In this document: piece after piece, positions 26,057 to 39,133 of the stretch | Position numbering within the stretch: the stretch's first letter is position 1 | How the letters are laid out: the number at the start of each line of letters is the position of its first letter | Assembly: GCF_000622225.1 (NCBI RefSeq) | Contig: NZ_KK211412.1 | Location: 195,883-259,882 of the forward strand | Direction of reading: 5' to 3' | Length of the DNA: 64,000 nt | Source of the DNA: Roseomonas mucosa ATCC BAA-692 | GTDB lineage: Bacteria; Pseudomonadota; Alphaproteobacteria; Acetobacterales; Acetobacteraceae | Position numbers and translations under genes: made by a program | The notes under the pieces: model-generated | Told to the model about the DNA's origin: nothing | The model's input: the letters and a program-made list of their open reading frames with translations, nothing else | The model's database searches: none

Positions 26057-26613
26057 TCCGCCGCCGCGACATCCGGGCCGCCGACATCCCCGCCCTGGCC
26101 AGGCTGAACGACGCCCATGCGGCGGAGCTGAACGCGGTCGGGGAGACGGGATTCGCGGATCTGGCGCGTGGCGCCTTCCGCGCCCGCGTCGCGGTGGGGG
26201 AGGCGGGCAGGCCCCTGGGTTTCCTGCTCGCCTTCGCTGGCCTGCCGCTGCGCGGGCCGAACCATGGCTGGGTCCACCGCCATCGTCCGGGTGCGGTCTA
26301 TGTGGACCGCGTGGCCGTCGCCGCCGCGGCCCGCGGGCAGGGGATCGCCCGCCGCCTTTACGAGGATCTGGCGGCGGGCCTCCTGGCCGCCGGGCGCTGC
26401 GGCGTGGGCTGCGAGGTCAACCTGGACCCGCCCAACCCCGGCAGCCTCGCCTTCCATGCGAGGCTGGGCTTCCGCCCGGTGGGCGAGGCGCGGGACCCGC
26501 GGAACGGCAAGCGCGTCCTCTACCTGTTCCGCGGAGCAGGCCCCGGCCCGGCCGCCCCGCCGTCTGCCGGAGCGCCGCCTCCTGGACCGCCTTTCGGGCC
26601 ATCCCGGCCCTGA
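26053..26613 (+). CDS. GNAT-family N-acetyltransferase, start uncertain
   Basis: Acetyl-CoA-dependent acetyltransferase of about 186 residues. The fold is recognisable from RRRDIRAADIPALARLNDAH at the N-terminus, VYVDRVAVAAAARGQGIARR (motif A with the pyrophosphate loop), and CEVNLDPPNPGSLAFHARLG plus FRPVGE near the end. The frame has no ATG, GTG or TTG near the expected start. A CTG at 26053, overlapping the grpE stop, would give the right N-terminus and suggest coupling to grpE translation. The tail is Pro-rich. The acetylated substrate is unknown. Confidence 0.78.
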   Translation: MIRRRDIRAADIPALARLNDAHAAELNAVGETGFADLARGAFRARVAVGEAGRPLGFLLAFAGLPLRGPNHGWVHRHRPGAVYVDRVAVAAAARGQGIARRLYEDLAAGLLAAGRCGVGCEVNLDPPNPGSLAFHARLGFRPVGEARDPRNGKRVLYLFRGAGPGPAAPPSAGAPPPGPPFGPSRP

Positions 26614-26691
26614 CCGGCGGTTTCCGGCGGAATCCGGGGGTCTGACTCGCGGGAAGCGCGCAAGGAGGGGCCGCTTTGCGGGTGTTGCCCT

Positions 26692-26720
26692 CTTGTTGCC
26701 AAAGCCCTGGAACAATACAT
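26692..26720 (+). promoter_or_regulatory. Heat-shock-like promoter upstream of dnaK
   Basis: CTTGTT (26692-26697) is followed after 16 nt by AATACA (26714-26719) in a locally AT-rich patch 110 nt before dnaK. The CTTG core and spacing resemble alphaproteobacterial sigma-32 promoters. The match is imperfect. Confidence 0.4.
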
Positions 26721-26830
26721 CCTTGGTCGCGGACCGGTCCCGGTCCGAACCAATTCCCCACATCCGAGCAAATGGGGACCGGCACGGCGCCTGAGCAGGG
26801 CCGTCCCGATCCGCCGCAGAGGAGAGACGG

Positions 26831-28789
<1,959 letters not shown>

Positions 28790-28824
28790 CGGGCTGAGAG
28801 GCCTGCCGGCGCTGTAGGGCACGG

Positions 28825-28866
28825 CGCCCGGCCCGTGGGGATTTTGCCCCCCGGGCCGGGCGTTTT
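28825..28866 (+). terminator. Rho-independent terminator after dnaK
   Basis: Perfect 11-bp stem CGCCCGGCCCG / CGGGCCGGGCG (28825-28835 with 28852-28862) followed by TTTT. This is the clearest intrinsic terminator in the window. Confidence 0.85.
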
Positions 28867-28986
28867 GCTATGAAGCGCCTCTGGTGTCCTGCCCGCGGCA
28901 GCCGCGGATCAGCAGGCCACAGGGAAAATTGGCCGGTTCGGTGATCGGGATCGCCGGACCAGGCCCGCCCTGCGAACGGGACGACG

Positions 28987-30153
28987 ATGGCAAAGCGCGA
29001 TTACTACGAAATTCTGGGTTGTGCCCGTGACGCGGGCGAGGACGAGCTGAAGAAGGCCTATCGCAAGCTCGCCATGAAGTACCATCCGGACCGCAACCAG
29101 GGCGACAAGGGCGCCGAGACGCGGTTCAAGGAGCTCAACGAGGCCTACGACGTCCTCAAGGACGGCGAGAAGCGCGCCGCCTATGACCGCTATGGCCATG
29201 CTGCCTTCGAGGGCGGGGGTGGCGGCGGGGCCGGGGGCTTTGGCGGCGGCGGCTTCGCCGGCTCGCCCTTCGAGGACATCTTCGAGCAGATGTTCGGCGC
29301 CAATTTCGGCGGCGGCGCGGGCGGCGGCGGCCGTGGCCGGGGCGGCGCGGCGGCGGGCCGTGGGTCGGACCTGCGCACCAGCATCGAGATCAGCCTCGAG
29401 GAAGCCTTCGCCGGGGTCAAGAAGACCATCCGCGTGCCCAGCTCCGTGGCCTGCGAGGCCTGCGACGGCTCGGGCGCCGAGGGCGGCAAGGCTTCCGTGC
29501 AGACCTGCGCCACCTGCCATGGCGCGGGCAAGGTCCGGGCGCAGCAGGGCTTCTTCCTGGTGGAGCGCACCTGCCCGACCTGCGGCGGCACCGGCCGCAC
29601 GGTGAAGAACCCCTGCAAGGTCTGCCAGGGCGCCGGCCGCGTGCAGCGCGACCGCACCCTCAACGTCACCGTTCCGGCGGGTGTCGAGGACGGCACGCGC
29701 ATCCGCCTGTCCGGCGAGGGCGAGGCCGGGCTCCGCGGCGCGCCCGCGGGCGATCTTTATGTGGATATCGGCGTGCGTACGCACCCGCTCTTCGTGCGCG
29801 ACGGCAACAACATCTTCGTCCGCGTGCCGCTGCGCATGACCCAGGCGGCGCTGGGCGGGGCGGTGGAGGTGCCGACCATCGATGGCGGCCGCGCCCGCGT
29901 CACCATCCCGCAGGGCACCCAGGCGGGCGACCAGTTCCGCCTGCGCGGCAAGGGCTTCTCCGTGCTCCGCTCGGCGGCGCGCGGCGACATGTACGTGCAG
30001 GTCAGCGTCGAGACGCCGCAGAACCTGTCCCCCCGCCAGCGCGAGCTGCTGGAGCAGTTCGAGGCCGAGGCGCGGGAGGGCGACCGGTCCTCGCCGGAAT
30101 CCGAGGGTTTCTTCGCCAAGGTGAAGGAGTTCTGGGACGGGCTGGGCCGCTAG
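28987..30153 (+). CDS. dnaJ: Chaperone DnaJ
   Basis: Hsp40 co-chaperone of 388 residues. The J-domain starts [20 protein letters not shown] with the HPD motif in KYHPDRNQ. A very Gly-rich G/F region follows (about 75-125). Four zinc-binding CxxCxGxG motifs are complete: [24 protein letters not shown] and CKVCQGAG. The C-terminal substrate-binding part contains [20 protein letters not shown]. It is type I DnaJ, as expected next to dnaK. Unlike many close relatives it is separated from dnaK by a terminator. Confidence 0.97.
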   Translation: MAKRDYYEILGCARDAGEDELKKAYRKLAMKYHPDRNQGDKGAETRFKELNEAYDVLKDGEKRAAYDRYGHAAFEGGGGGGAGGFGGGGFAGSPFEDIFEQMFGANFGGGAGGGGRGRGGAAAGRGSDLRTSIEISLEEAFAGVKKTIRVPSSVACEACDGSGAEGGKASVQTCATCHGAGKVRAQQGFFLVERTCPTCGGTGRTVKNPCKVCQGAGRVQRDRTLNVTVPAGVEDGTRIRLSGEGEAGLRGAPAGDLYVDIGVRTHPLFVRDGNNIFVRVPLRMTQAALGGAVEVPTIDGGRARVTIPQGTQAGDQFRLRGKGFSVLRSAARGDMYVQVSVETPQNLSPRQRELLEQFEAEAREGDRSSPESEGFFAKVKEFWDGLGR

Positions 30154-30192
30154 GGCGGATCGCGTCCGGATGGAAGCATCCGGACGCCGCCC
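30154..30192. terminator. Bidirectional terminator between dnaJ and META-domain gene
   Basis: Perfect 11-bp inner stem GCGTCCGGATG / CATCCGGACGC with a GAAG loop (30162-30187), extended by GGGCGG / CCGCCC outside. It lies directly after the dnaJ stop and before the stop of the convergent gene. Confidence 0.75.
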
Positions 30193-30201
30193 GCATCCGC
30201 C

Positions 30202-30726
30202 TCAGCGCAGCGTCGCTTCCTCCAGCACCGCCAGGGTCTGGCCGCCGCCATCGGTCAGGGTCAGCACGCGCCCGGCGATCCGGTAGCCCCTGGCCGCCTC
30301 CAGCGCGGCGAAGAAGCGGTTCTCGCGTTCCCCGGTGTCCCGGTCGAGGCAGGCCATGCGGGTGCTGGCCACGGGGCCGATCCGCAGCGTGCCCGGTCCG
30401 GACAGATAGGTGCCGGTCAGGCGGTTGCAGCCTCCGGAGCCGGAAACCCGCTTGTTCTGCGCGTCGAACTGCAGGAAGGGGGCGCGCTGGTTCTGGCCGG
30501 GGGAGACAGGCTTCCCGTCCAGTTGCGTGAGGCGCCAGGCGACGCCTTCCAGGGGCTGATCCGGCGTGGCGGCCACGGGCTGGGCTGCTGGTGCGGCATT
30601 CGCGGGCGCGGGGGCCGTGGCGGTTTGCGGGGGGGCGGAGGGATCGGCGCAGGCGGCGAGGCCGAACAGGCCACTCGTCGCGAGGGCCAGGAATGCGCCG
30701 CGGCCGGGAAGCAGGGATCGTTTCAT
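30202..30726 (-). CDS. META/HslJ-domain lipoprotein
   Basis: Probable outer-membrane or periplasmic lipoprotein of 174 residues. The signal peptide ends in the lipobox LAAC (Cys26). A Pro/Ala-rich linker leads to one META domain: GVAWRLTQLDGKPV, APFLQFDAQNKRVSGSGGCN, RLTGTYLSGPGTLRIGP and STRMAC. Related HslJ proteins are heat-inducible and linked to novobiocin resistance in E. coli; that role is not shown here. It is convergent with dnaJ. Confidence 0.85.
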   Translation of the reverse strand: MKRSLLPGRGAFLALATSGLFGLAACADPSAPPQTATAPAPANAAPAAQPVAATPDQPLEGVAWRLTQLDGKPVSPGQNQRAPFLQFDAQNKRVSGSGGCNRLTGTYLSGPGTLRIGPVASTRMACLDRDTGERENRFFAALEAARGYRIAGRVLTLTDGGGQTLAVLEEATLR

Positions 30727-30849
30727 CGAGGTTCTTCTGGCCTCCGTGTGATGGGGGATGGAGCCTAGTCCGGTATTCCCACCTGCGAACCCCGCCGCTG
30801 CTCAACTCATGGAGTGCATGCTCGCCGGGACGCCATATGCGGGGCCGGA

Positions 30850-31713
30850 TCAGTCGCGGAACACCACCGTGCGGCTGCCGTTGAGCAGGATGCGTCCTTC
30901 GAGCTGCCAGAGCAGGGCGCGGGACAGGACGCGGCGCTCGATGTCGCGGCCCTGGCGGATCAGGTCATCGGGCGTGTCGTTGTGGCTGATGCGTTCCACG
31001 TCCTGCTCGATGATCGGCCCTTCGTCGAGATCGGCGGTGACGTAGTGCGCCGTGGCGCCGATGAGCTTCACGCCGCGCGCATGCGCCTGGTGGTAGGGGC
31101 GCGCGCCCTTGAAGCCCGGCAGGAAGGAATGGTGGATGTTGATGCAGCGCCCGGCCAGCTTCCCGGCGAGGTCGTCGGAGAGGATCTGCATGTAGCGCGC
31201 CAGGACCACCAGGTCCGTGCCGGTCTCCTGCACCAGCGACCAGATCCGCTCCTCCTGCTCCCGCTTGTTCGCCTTCGTCACCGGCAGGTGGTGGAAGGGG
31301 ATGCCGGCGAAGTCGAGATGCGCATAGGTCTCCAGCGGATGGTTGGAGACGATGGCTGTCGGGATCATCGGCAGCTCGCCGATGCGCCAGCGGTAGAGGA
31401 TGTCAGCGAGGCAGTGGTCGAAGCGGGAGGCCAGCAGCATGACGCGCTGCCGCTCGCCCCGGTCGCGCAGGCTCCAGGCCATGCCGAAGCGTTCCGCCAC
31501 GGCGCCGAAGCCCTGCCGCAGCGCCGCCAGGTCCAGCCGGTCCTCGGGATGGTCGAGGGTGATGCGCGCGAAGAAGCGGGTGCTTTCCGTGTCGTCGTAC
31601 TGCTGCGCCTCGCGGATGTTGCCGCCGTGCTCGAAGATGCAGCCGGCCACCGCCGCCACGATGCCGGGCCGGTTGGGGCAGGACAGGGTCAGGATATATT
31701 GCGTGGCTGTCAT
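30850..31713 (-). CDS. purU: Formyltetrahydrofolate deformylase PurU
   Basis: Hydrolyses 10-formyl-tetrahydrofolate to formate and tetrahydrofolate. The 287-residue protein has an N-terminal ACT domain ([20 protein letters not shown]) and a C-terminal formyl-transferase-fold domain with [19 protein letters not shown] and the catalytic stretch [20 protein letters not shown], then [17 protein letters not shown]. The start at 31713 (MTATQYIL) is chosen as the ACT strand begins there; upstream codons are unlike the family. Confidence 0.95.
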   Translation of the reverse strand: MTATQYILTLSCPNRPGIVAAVAGCIFEHGGNIREAQQYDDTESTRFFARITLDHPEDRLDLAALRQGFGAVAERFGMAWSLRDRGERQRVMLLASRFDHCLADILYRWRIGELPMIPTAIVSNHPLETYAHLDFAGIPFHHLPVTKANKREQEERIWSLVQETGTDLVVLARYMQILSDDLAGKLAGRCINIHHSFLPGFKGARPYHQAHARGVKLIGATAHYVTADLDEGPIIEQDVERISHNDTPDDLIRQGRDIERRVLSRALLWQLEGRILLNGSRTVVFRD

Positions 31714-32145
31714 GTGGCGTCCGATGGCTGGTGAAGGCCGGGCGGGCGTGCCGCCGGGCATGGCCCGGTCCGCGCCACGGCATGGGGGCCGCGTTCCCGC
31801 CGGTTCCTGACGGTTGTCGCGACCGGGCCGCCGGCCAGCTTCCGGGGGCCGGCCCCCTCATAGCCCGAGGCTGCCGCGGCGGGCCAGGGGGTTGGCGGGC
31901 GACGGCGGAAGTGCGTTCCGGATCACCACCACGCGAGGCAGGCCGGTTTCCGTGCCCGTCATCTCATCCTGTTGATCGGCCGGGGCGGGCAGGCCCGTTC
32001 TCATCCGCGGATGGCTGGTTCAGCCTCGCCGCAACAACGGATCACCGAACGTCACGATGCGATTCACGATGGGCCCACGCCCGCCATCCCCCGCGCGGGC
32101 GCGCCTGTCCGGCCACGGCCCGTCCACCGTCTCCTGACCGGCGCC
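31714..32145. promoter_or_regulatory. Gene-free gap between purU and the act operon
   Basis: This 432-nt divergent region separates purU (-) and actA (+). It contains the perfect palindrome GGGGGCCGGCCCCC at 31844-31857. If actA starts at the upstream ATG 32011, the last part becomes coding. I could not identify a convincing promoter. The region must hold the promoter of the twelve-gene respiratory operon. Confidence 0.35.
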
Positions 32146-32802
32146 GTGCCGCAGATCTTCTCTCCCCAGGCCGACACGCTGGCCCGCGCCGGGCTGCTGG
32201 GTGTCCTTCTGTTCATCCTGGCTGGGCTCGGCCTGTTGCTCTGGCTGCCTTTCACCGCGCATGTGACGCGGCAGGACATGGTGGTGGAACAGCCCGTGCA
32301 GTTCAGCCACGCGCATCATGTCGGTAGCCTCGGCCTCGACTGCCGCTACTGCCACACCTCCGTCACGGAATCCCGTTTCGCGGGGGTACCGCCGACCGAG
32401 ACCTGCATGACCTGCCATTCGCAGATCTGGACCAATGCCGCGATCCTGGCGCCGGTGCGCGAAAGCCTCGCGAAGCATGTGCCGATCGCCTGGCAGCGCG
32501 TCCACCGCCTGCCGGACTATGTCTTCTTCGACCACAGCGTGCATGTGCACAACGGCGTCGGCTGTGCCACCTGCCATGGCGATATCGGGCGGATGCCACA
32601 GGTCCGGCAGGTGGCGCCGCTGACCATGGGCTGGTGCCTGGACTGCCACCGCGACCCGGCGCCGAACCTGCGGCCGGAGGATGCCATCACCCGCATGGAC
32701 TGGACGCCGCCCGCCGACCGGCGGCGGCAGGGCGAGGCGCTGATCCGCCATTACATGATCCAGACGGAAGGGCTGACGGAATGCTCCCGCTGCCACCGCT
32801 GA
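32146..32802 (+). CDS. actA: Alternative complex III subunit ActA, pentaheme cytochrome c
   Basis: Membrane-anchored multiheme cytochrome, 218 residues from the GTG at 32146 (PQIFSPQADTLARAG, which fits ActA N-termini); an ATG at 32011 would add 45 residues. One transmembrane helix (LLGVLLFILAGLGLLLWLPF) is followed by five heme-binding CxxCH motifs: CRYCH, CMTCH, CATCH, CLDCH and CSRCH. In alternative complex III it carries electrons from the Fe-S subunit to the mono-heme ActE and on to the oxidase. First gene of the operon. Confidence 0.9.
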   Translation: MPQIFSPQADTLARAGLLGVLLFILAGLGLLLWLPFTAHVTRQDMVVEQPVQFSHAHHVGSLGLDCRYCHTSVTESRFAGVPPTETCMTCHSQIWTNAAILAPVRESLAKHVPIAWQRVHRLPDYVFFDHSVHVHNGVGCATCHGDIGRMPQVRQVAPLTMGWCLDCHRDPAPNLRPEDAITRMDWTPPADRRRQGEALIRHYMIQTEGLTECSRCHR

Positions 32803-32840
32803 GCGATCCTCCGTCCGATATTCCGGAGGGCGGACCGGTG

Positions 32841-35644
32841 ATGAGCCGGCGCCGGGCCGGGCTGGCGCTGCTGGGCACGGCGCTGAGCCTCACCGCCTGC
32901 GGCCAGCCGGCGGAGGAGATCGTCCCCTATGTGGAGCAGCCGGAGAACGTCGTCCCCGGCGTGCCGATGCGCTATGCCACGGCGCTGACGCTGAACGGCT
33001 ATGCGCGCGGCGTGATCGCCACCTGCTTCGAGGGCCGCCCGGTGAAGCTGGAGGGCAATGCCGCGCATCCCGGCAGCCTCGGCGGCACGGATGCCTTCAC
33101 CGAGGCGGCAATCCTCTCGCTCTATGACCCGGACCGTTCCCGCGCTGTGCGCCAGGGCATCCGGATCGCGCCGCGCGACGCGCTCTTCACCGCCCTGCTG
33201 CCGCAGATCCGCAAGGCGGAGGCGCGTGGCGGGGCGGGGCTGCATCTGCTGACGGGGCACCTCACCTCGCCCACCCTGCTGCGGCTGATCGGCGATGTGC
33301 GTACCCGCTTCCCGGGCCTGCGCTGGCACGCGCATGAGCCGGTGGGGGAGGAGAACCTCCGCGCGGGCGCCGCGCTGGCCTTCGGGCGGCCGCTTTCCGC
33401 CCTGCCGCGCCTGGACCGGGCCACCACCATCCTGGCGCTGGATGCCGATCCGCTCGGCCCCGGGCCGGACCAGCCACGCCACGCGCGGGGCTTCGCCGCG
33501 CACCGGCAGGCCCGGAGGGGGCAGTCCGGGGACTTCTCGCGCCTCTATGTCGCGGAATCCGTGCCGAGCCTGACGGGCGCCAAGGCCGATCACCGCCTCG
33601 CCCTGCCGCCCGCCGGGCTGCGGGACCTCGCCATCGCCCTGGCGGCCGGGCTGGGCGCGCCGCTGGAGGCCCCGGCCCTGGACCCCGCCGTGGCGCGCTG
33701 GCTAGAGGCCGCGCTGGCCGATCTGCGGGCCCGCCCCGGGGAAGGGCTGGTGCTGGCCGGCCCCTGGCAGCCGCCGGAGGTGCAGGCGCTGGCGCACTGG
33801 GCCAACCACCGTCTCGGCGCCCCGGTGGAGTACCGCGAGCCCTTGGCGGAGCGGGCGCCGGAGGACCTCGCCGCGCTGGCGGAGGCCCTGCGCGGCGGGG
33901 CGGTGGAGACGCTGCTGATCCTGGACCGCAACCCGGTCTACGACGCGCCCGCCGATCTCGGCTTCGCGGAGGCGCTGGGCAAGGGCGGCGCCTTCACCCT
34001 GCATCTCGGCGGCTCCTTTGACGAGACCGCCGCCGCCTGCCGTTGGCACGTGCCGATGACCCATCCGCTGGAGGACTGGGGCGATGCCCGGGCCACGGAG
34101 GGCACGGCCAGCCTCGCGCAGCCGCTGATCAAGCCGCTCCACGACACGGTCTCGCCCGCCCAGGCCCTGGCCGCGCTGCTCGGGCGGCTGGACAGCGACC
34201 CGTATGCGGAGCTCCGCGCCACCTGGCGGGGCACGGGGCCCGGGGCGGAGTTCGAGGACTGGTGGCGGCAGGCGCTGCATGACGGGGTGCTGCCGGACAG
34301 CGCGCCCGCCCCGGTGGCGCCGCCGGAGCCGCGCCTGCCGGAACTCCGCGCCGTGTTGCCGGAGGCCGGGCTGGTCCTCGCGCTGCGCCCCGACCCTGCC
34401 TGCTGGGACGGGCGCTTCGCCAACAATGCCTGGCTGCAGGAATGCCCGAAGCCGCTGACCCGGCAGGTCTGGGGCAATGCCCTGCTGCTCGCGCCCGAGG
34501 AAGCGCGGCGGCGCGGGCTGGAGGCGGGCGACCGGGTGGCGCTGGACTGGCGCGGGCGGCGGCTGGAGGCGCCGGTCCTGCCGCTGCCCGGCATGGCGCC
34601 GGGCGTGGCGGCGCTCAGCCTCGGCTATGGGCGGCGGCGGGCGGGCTCGATCGGCGACGGGCTGGGCGCGGATGCCTATGCGCTGCGCGACAGCCGGGCG
34701 CCCTGGGGCGGCGCGGGGCTCGCCCTGGCGAAGACCGGCCACCGGGGCGAGGTGCTGCGCCCGCTCGACGCGCATGGGCTGGAGGGCGACCGGCACAGCC
34801 TGTTCCGCGCCTTCGGCCTGGAGGAGCTGGCCGGGCGCGAGGCGCCGCCGTCGGCCACGCCGCCCAGCCTGCTGCCCAGCCTGCTGCCCCGGCAACCCGC
34901 CCCGGATTTCCCGGCCTGGGCGATGGTGATCGACACCACGCTCTGCATCGGCTGCAACGCCTGCGTCATCGCCTGCCAGGCGGAGAACAACGTGCCCGTG
35001 GTCGGGCCGGAGGAGGTGGCGCGGGGCCGCCACATGGCCTGGCTGCGGGTGGACACCTACTGGCAGGGCGAGGCGGAGGCGGACCCGCGCCCCGGCTTCC
35101 AGCCCGTGCCCTGCATGCATTGCGAGCAGGCGCCCTGCGAGCCGGTCTGCCCCGTCGCGGCCTCGGTGCACGACAGCGAGGGGCTGAACGTGCAGGTCTA
35201 CAACCGCTGCATCGGCACCCGCTTCTGCCAGGGCAACTGCCCCTACAAGGTCCGGCGCTTCAACTTCTTCGGCTATAATGACGGGCAGGAATACGCGAAC
35301 CTCGGCGATCCGGTGGTGGCCGCGCAGCACAATCCGGAGGTGACGGTGCGGGCGCGCGGGGTGATGGAGAAATGCACCTACTGCACCCAGCGCATCAGCG
35401 CCGCCCGCCGCGTCGCGGAGAAGGAGGACCGGCCGCTCCACGCCGATGAGGTGCGCACCGCCTGCCAGAATGCCTGCCCGGCCCAGGCCATCGGCTTCGG
35501 CGACCTGAAGGCGGAGGGCTCCGCCGTGGCGGCGCTGCGGCGGGAGCCGCAGCACTACGCGCTGCTGGGCGAGCTCGGGACGCGGCCGCGCACCACCTAT
35601 CTCGGCGCCGTGCGAAACCCTCATCCGGGGCTGGAGGACGGGGC

Positions 35645-35648
<4 letters not shown>
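32841..35648 (+). CDS. actB: Alternative complex III subunit ActB, Fe-S and molybdopterin-oxidoreductase-like
   Basis: Peripheral subunit of 935 residues, a fusion of a molybdopterin-oxidoreductase-like domain without cofactor and an Fe-S domain. A twin-arginine leader with lipobox-like LTAC opens the protein, then EEIVPYVEQPENVVPGVPM. The C-terminal part has ferredoxin-like cysteine sets: CIGCNACVIACQAENN, CMHCEQAPCEPVCPV, CIGTRFCQGNCPYKVRRFNF and CTYCTQRI with CQNACPAQAIGFGD. ATG 32841 follows a GGAGGG site; an in-frame ATG at 32781 overlapping actA is possible. The N-terminus is shorter than in most ActB proteins. Confidence 0.92.
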
Positions 35649-36990
<1,342 letters not shown>

Positions 36991-36994
<4 letters not shown>

Positions 36995-37515
36995 GCCCGC
37001 CGCCGCTGCTCCTCGCCGAGTTCCGCGATCCGGACACGCTGCTGGCCGCCGCCCGGCGGGCGCGGGAGGCCGGGCTGCACCCGATCGACGCGCACACGCC
37101 CTTTGCCGTGGACGGGCTGCCCGAGGCGCTGGGCCTGCCGCGCTCCCGGCTGCGGGTGCTGATGCTCGCCGCCGGGCTGGCGGGGGCGGCGCTGGCCTAT
37201 CTGATGTGCTGGTACGCCTCCGTGCACGGCTATCCGCTGCTGGTCGGCGGGCGGCCGCACCATGCCTGGCAGGTCTATCTGGTGCTGAGCTTCGAGGGCG
37301 GCATCCTGGCCGCGGTGCTGGCCGGGGTGGCCGGGTTCTTCTTCGCCAGCGGCCTGCCGCGCCTGCACCATCCGCTCTTCGAGGCAAAGGATTTCGAGCG
37401 CGCCAGCCAGGACCGCTTCTTTCTTTCCGTGGCCGATCCACGGGCCGACGAGGCGCGCCTCGCGGCGCTGCTGGACGGGCTCGGGCCGCTTTCCGTGCGG
37501 GCGGTGGCGGCGTGA
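36991..37515 (+). CDS. actD: Alternative complex III subunit ActD (DUF3341)
   Basis: Small membrane subunit of 174 residues. The DUF3341 pattern is clear: LLLAEFRDPDTLLAAARRAR, then HPIDAHTPFAVDGLPEALGL, two transmembrane helices around LMCWYASVHGYPLLVGGRPH, and HHPLFEAKDFERASQDRFFL near the end. It helps hold ActC and the peripheral subunits together. Overlaps actC by 4 nt and actE by 4 nt. Confidence 0.92.
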
Positions 37516-38054
37516 GGGCGCCGGTCCTCCTGCTGCCGCTGCTCCTGCCGTCTCTCCTGCTGGGGGGCTGCAAGCAGGAGATGGCGCAGCAGCGCCGCAT
37601 GGACACCTACGAGCAGACCGGGGTCTGGAAGGACGGCACCACCGCGCGCCCCATCCCGGCCGGCACGGTGGCGCGGGGCGACCGGGCGCGCGATGCCGCC
37701 GCCCTCGCGCCGCCGCCCGTCACCCCGGCGCTGCTGGCGCGCGGGCAGGAGCGGTTCGGCATCTTCTGCACGCCCTGCCACGGCCTGTCGGGCGAGGGCA
37801 ACGGCATGATCGTGCAGCGCGGCTTCCCGCCGCCGCCCTCCTTCCACACCCGCCGCCTGCGCGCGGTGCCCGCCCGCTATCTCTTCGACGTCATCACCGA
37901 GGGTTATGGCGTGATGTATTCCTATGCCGCCCGCGTGCCACCCGAGGACCGCTGGGCCATCGTGGCCTATCTCCGCACGCTGCAGCTTTCCCGCCACGCC
38001 ACCCTGGCCGAGGCGCCGGAAGCCGCCGGGGCAATCCGGGAGGCGGGGCCTTGA
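37512..38054 (+). CDS. actE: Alternative complex III subunit ActE, mono-heme cytochrome c lipoprotein
   Basis: Periplasm-facing cytochrome of 180 residues. The signal ends in a lipobox (LLGGC near residue 20), so the protein is probably lipid-anchored. One heme site is seen, CTPCH, in RFGIFCTPCHGLSGEGNGMI, with Met ligand candidates in GVMYSYAARVPPEDRWAIVAY. The start is GTG at 37512 overlapping the actD stop. It links ActA to the downstream electron acceptor. Confidence 0.9.
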   Translation: MRAPVLLLPLLLPSLLLGGCKQEMAQQRRMDTYEQTGVWKDGTTARPIPAGTVARGDRARDAAALAPPPVTPALLARGQERFGIFCTPCHGLSGEGNGMIVQRGFPPPPSFHTRRLRAVPARYLFDVITEGYGVMYSYAARVPPEDRWAIVAYLRTLQLSRHATLAEAPEAAGAIREAGP

Positions 38055-39133
38055 GGGCGCCTGCCCTGCTTTCCGGCTGGCATCCGGTGCTGGCGAGCCT
38101 TGTGGCGGCGCTGCTGCTGCTCGGCTGGGGCCTGCTGCTCTCGCCGGGGCTGGCGGCGGTGGGCTGGCTGGCCGGGCTGCTCTTCTGGCTGGGCATCTCC
38201 CTGGGCGCCTTCGTGCTGCTGGCGGTGCATGCCCTTACCGGCGGCCACTGGGGCGCGGCGCTGGACGGGGCGCTGGTGCCCGCCGTGGCGGCGCTGCCGC
38301 TCTTCCTGTTGCTCGCCCTGCCGCTGGCCTTCGCCATGCCGGCGCTCTTTCCCTGGGTGGCGGACCCGTCACGGGTCCTGCATGCGGATGTGGCGGCGCT
38401 CTACCTGAACCCGCCCGGCGCCCTGCTGCGCGGCGGGGTCTCGCTGCTGCTCTGGTCCGCCCTGGCGCCGCTGCTGGTGCTGCTGCGCGGCGCGGCGCGG
38501 ACGGCGCTGGGGGCGGTGGCGCTGCTGCTGCATGTGGTGCTGCTCACCATGCTGTCGGTGGACTGGCTGCTGTCCATCGACCCGCGCTACCACTCCACCG
38601 CCTTCGCGCTGGGGCTGCTGGTGATGCAGATGCTGGCGGGCCTCGCCTGGGCGGCCGTCCTGCGGCCCGAAGCCGGCGGCGGCGAGCCGGGCCGGGCCGG
38701 GGATCTCGCCGGGATGCTGGTGGCTGCCGCGCTGGGCACGCTCTACCTCACCTATGTCCAGTACCTCACCGCCTGGTACGGCAACCTGCCGGACAAGGCC
38801 GCCTGGTTCCTGCTGCGGCGGGAGGCGCCCTGGCCCTGGGTGCTGGCGGCGGCGCTGCTGCTGTCCGGCCTGCTGCCGCTCTGCGGGCCGATGCTGCGTT
38901 CCTGGCGGCGGAGCCCCGGGGCGCTGGCCCGCATCGGGCTGGGGGTGCTGGCGGGGCTTTGGCTGCACCTGCTCTGGCTGGCCGGCCCGGGCTTCGGCGC
39001 CTGGAGCCTGCTGAGCGGGGCCCTCGGCCTCGTCGCCGTGGGGGGCGCCTGGACCGGGCTGGTGCGGGGCGTGCTGGCACCCCGCCTGCGGCGCCCCGCC
39101 GCGCCGGCGCGGGAGGGGCTGCGCCATGGCTGA
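38051..39133 (+). CDS. actF: Alternative complex III subunit ActF, membrane protein
   Basis: Integral membrane subunit of 360 residues with about ten hydrophobic helices, structurally akin to ActC but without the quinol site. Family-like stretches include the RYHSTAFALGLLVMQMLAGL segment after MLSVDWLLSIDP, and YVQYLTAWYGNLPDKAAWFL. The start is TTG at 38051, overlapping the actE stop (TTGA). Its assignment rests on position in the act order and on these motifs. Confidence 0.88.
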   Translation: MRAPALLSGWHPVLASLVAALLLLGWGLLLSPGLAAVGWLAGLLFWLGISLGAFVLLAVHALTGGHWGAALDGALVPAVAALPLFLLLALPLAFAMPALFPWVADPSRVLHADVAALYLNPPGALLRGGVSLLLWSALAPLLVLLRGAARTALGAVALLLHVVLLTMLSVDWLLSIDPRYHSTAFALGLLVMQMLAGLAWAAVLRPEAGGGEPGRAGDLAGMLVAAALGTLYLTYVQYLTAWYGNLPDKAAWFLLRREAPWPWVLAAALLLSGLLPLCGPMLRSWRRSPGALARIGLGVLAGLWLHLLWLAGPGFGAWSLLSGALGLVAVGGAWTGLVRGVLAPRLRRPAAPAREGLRHG

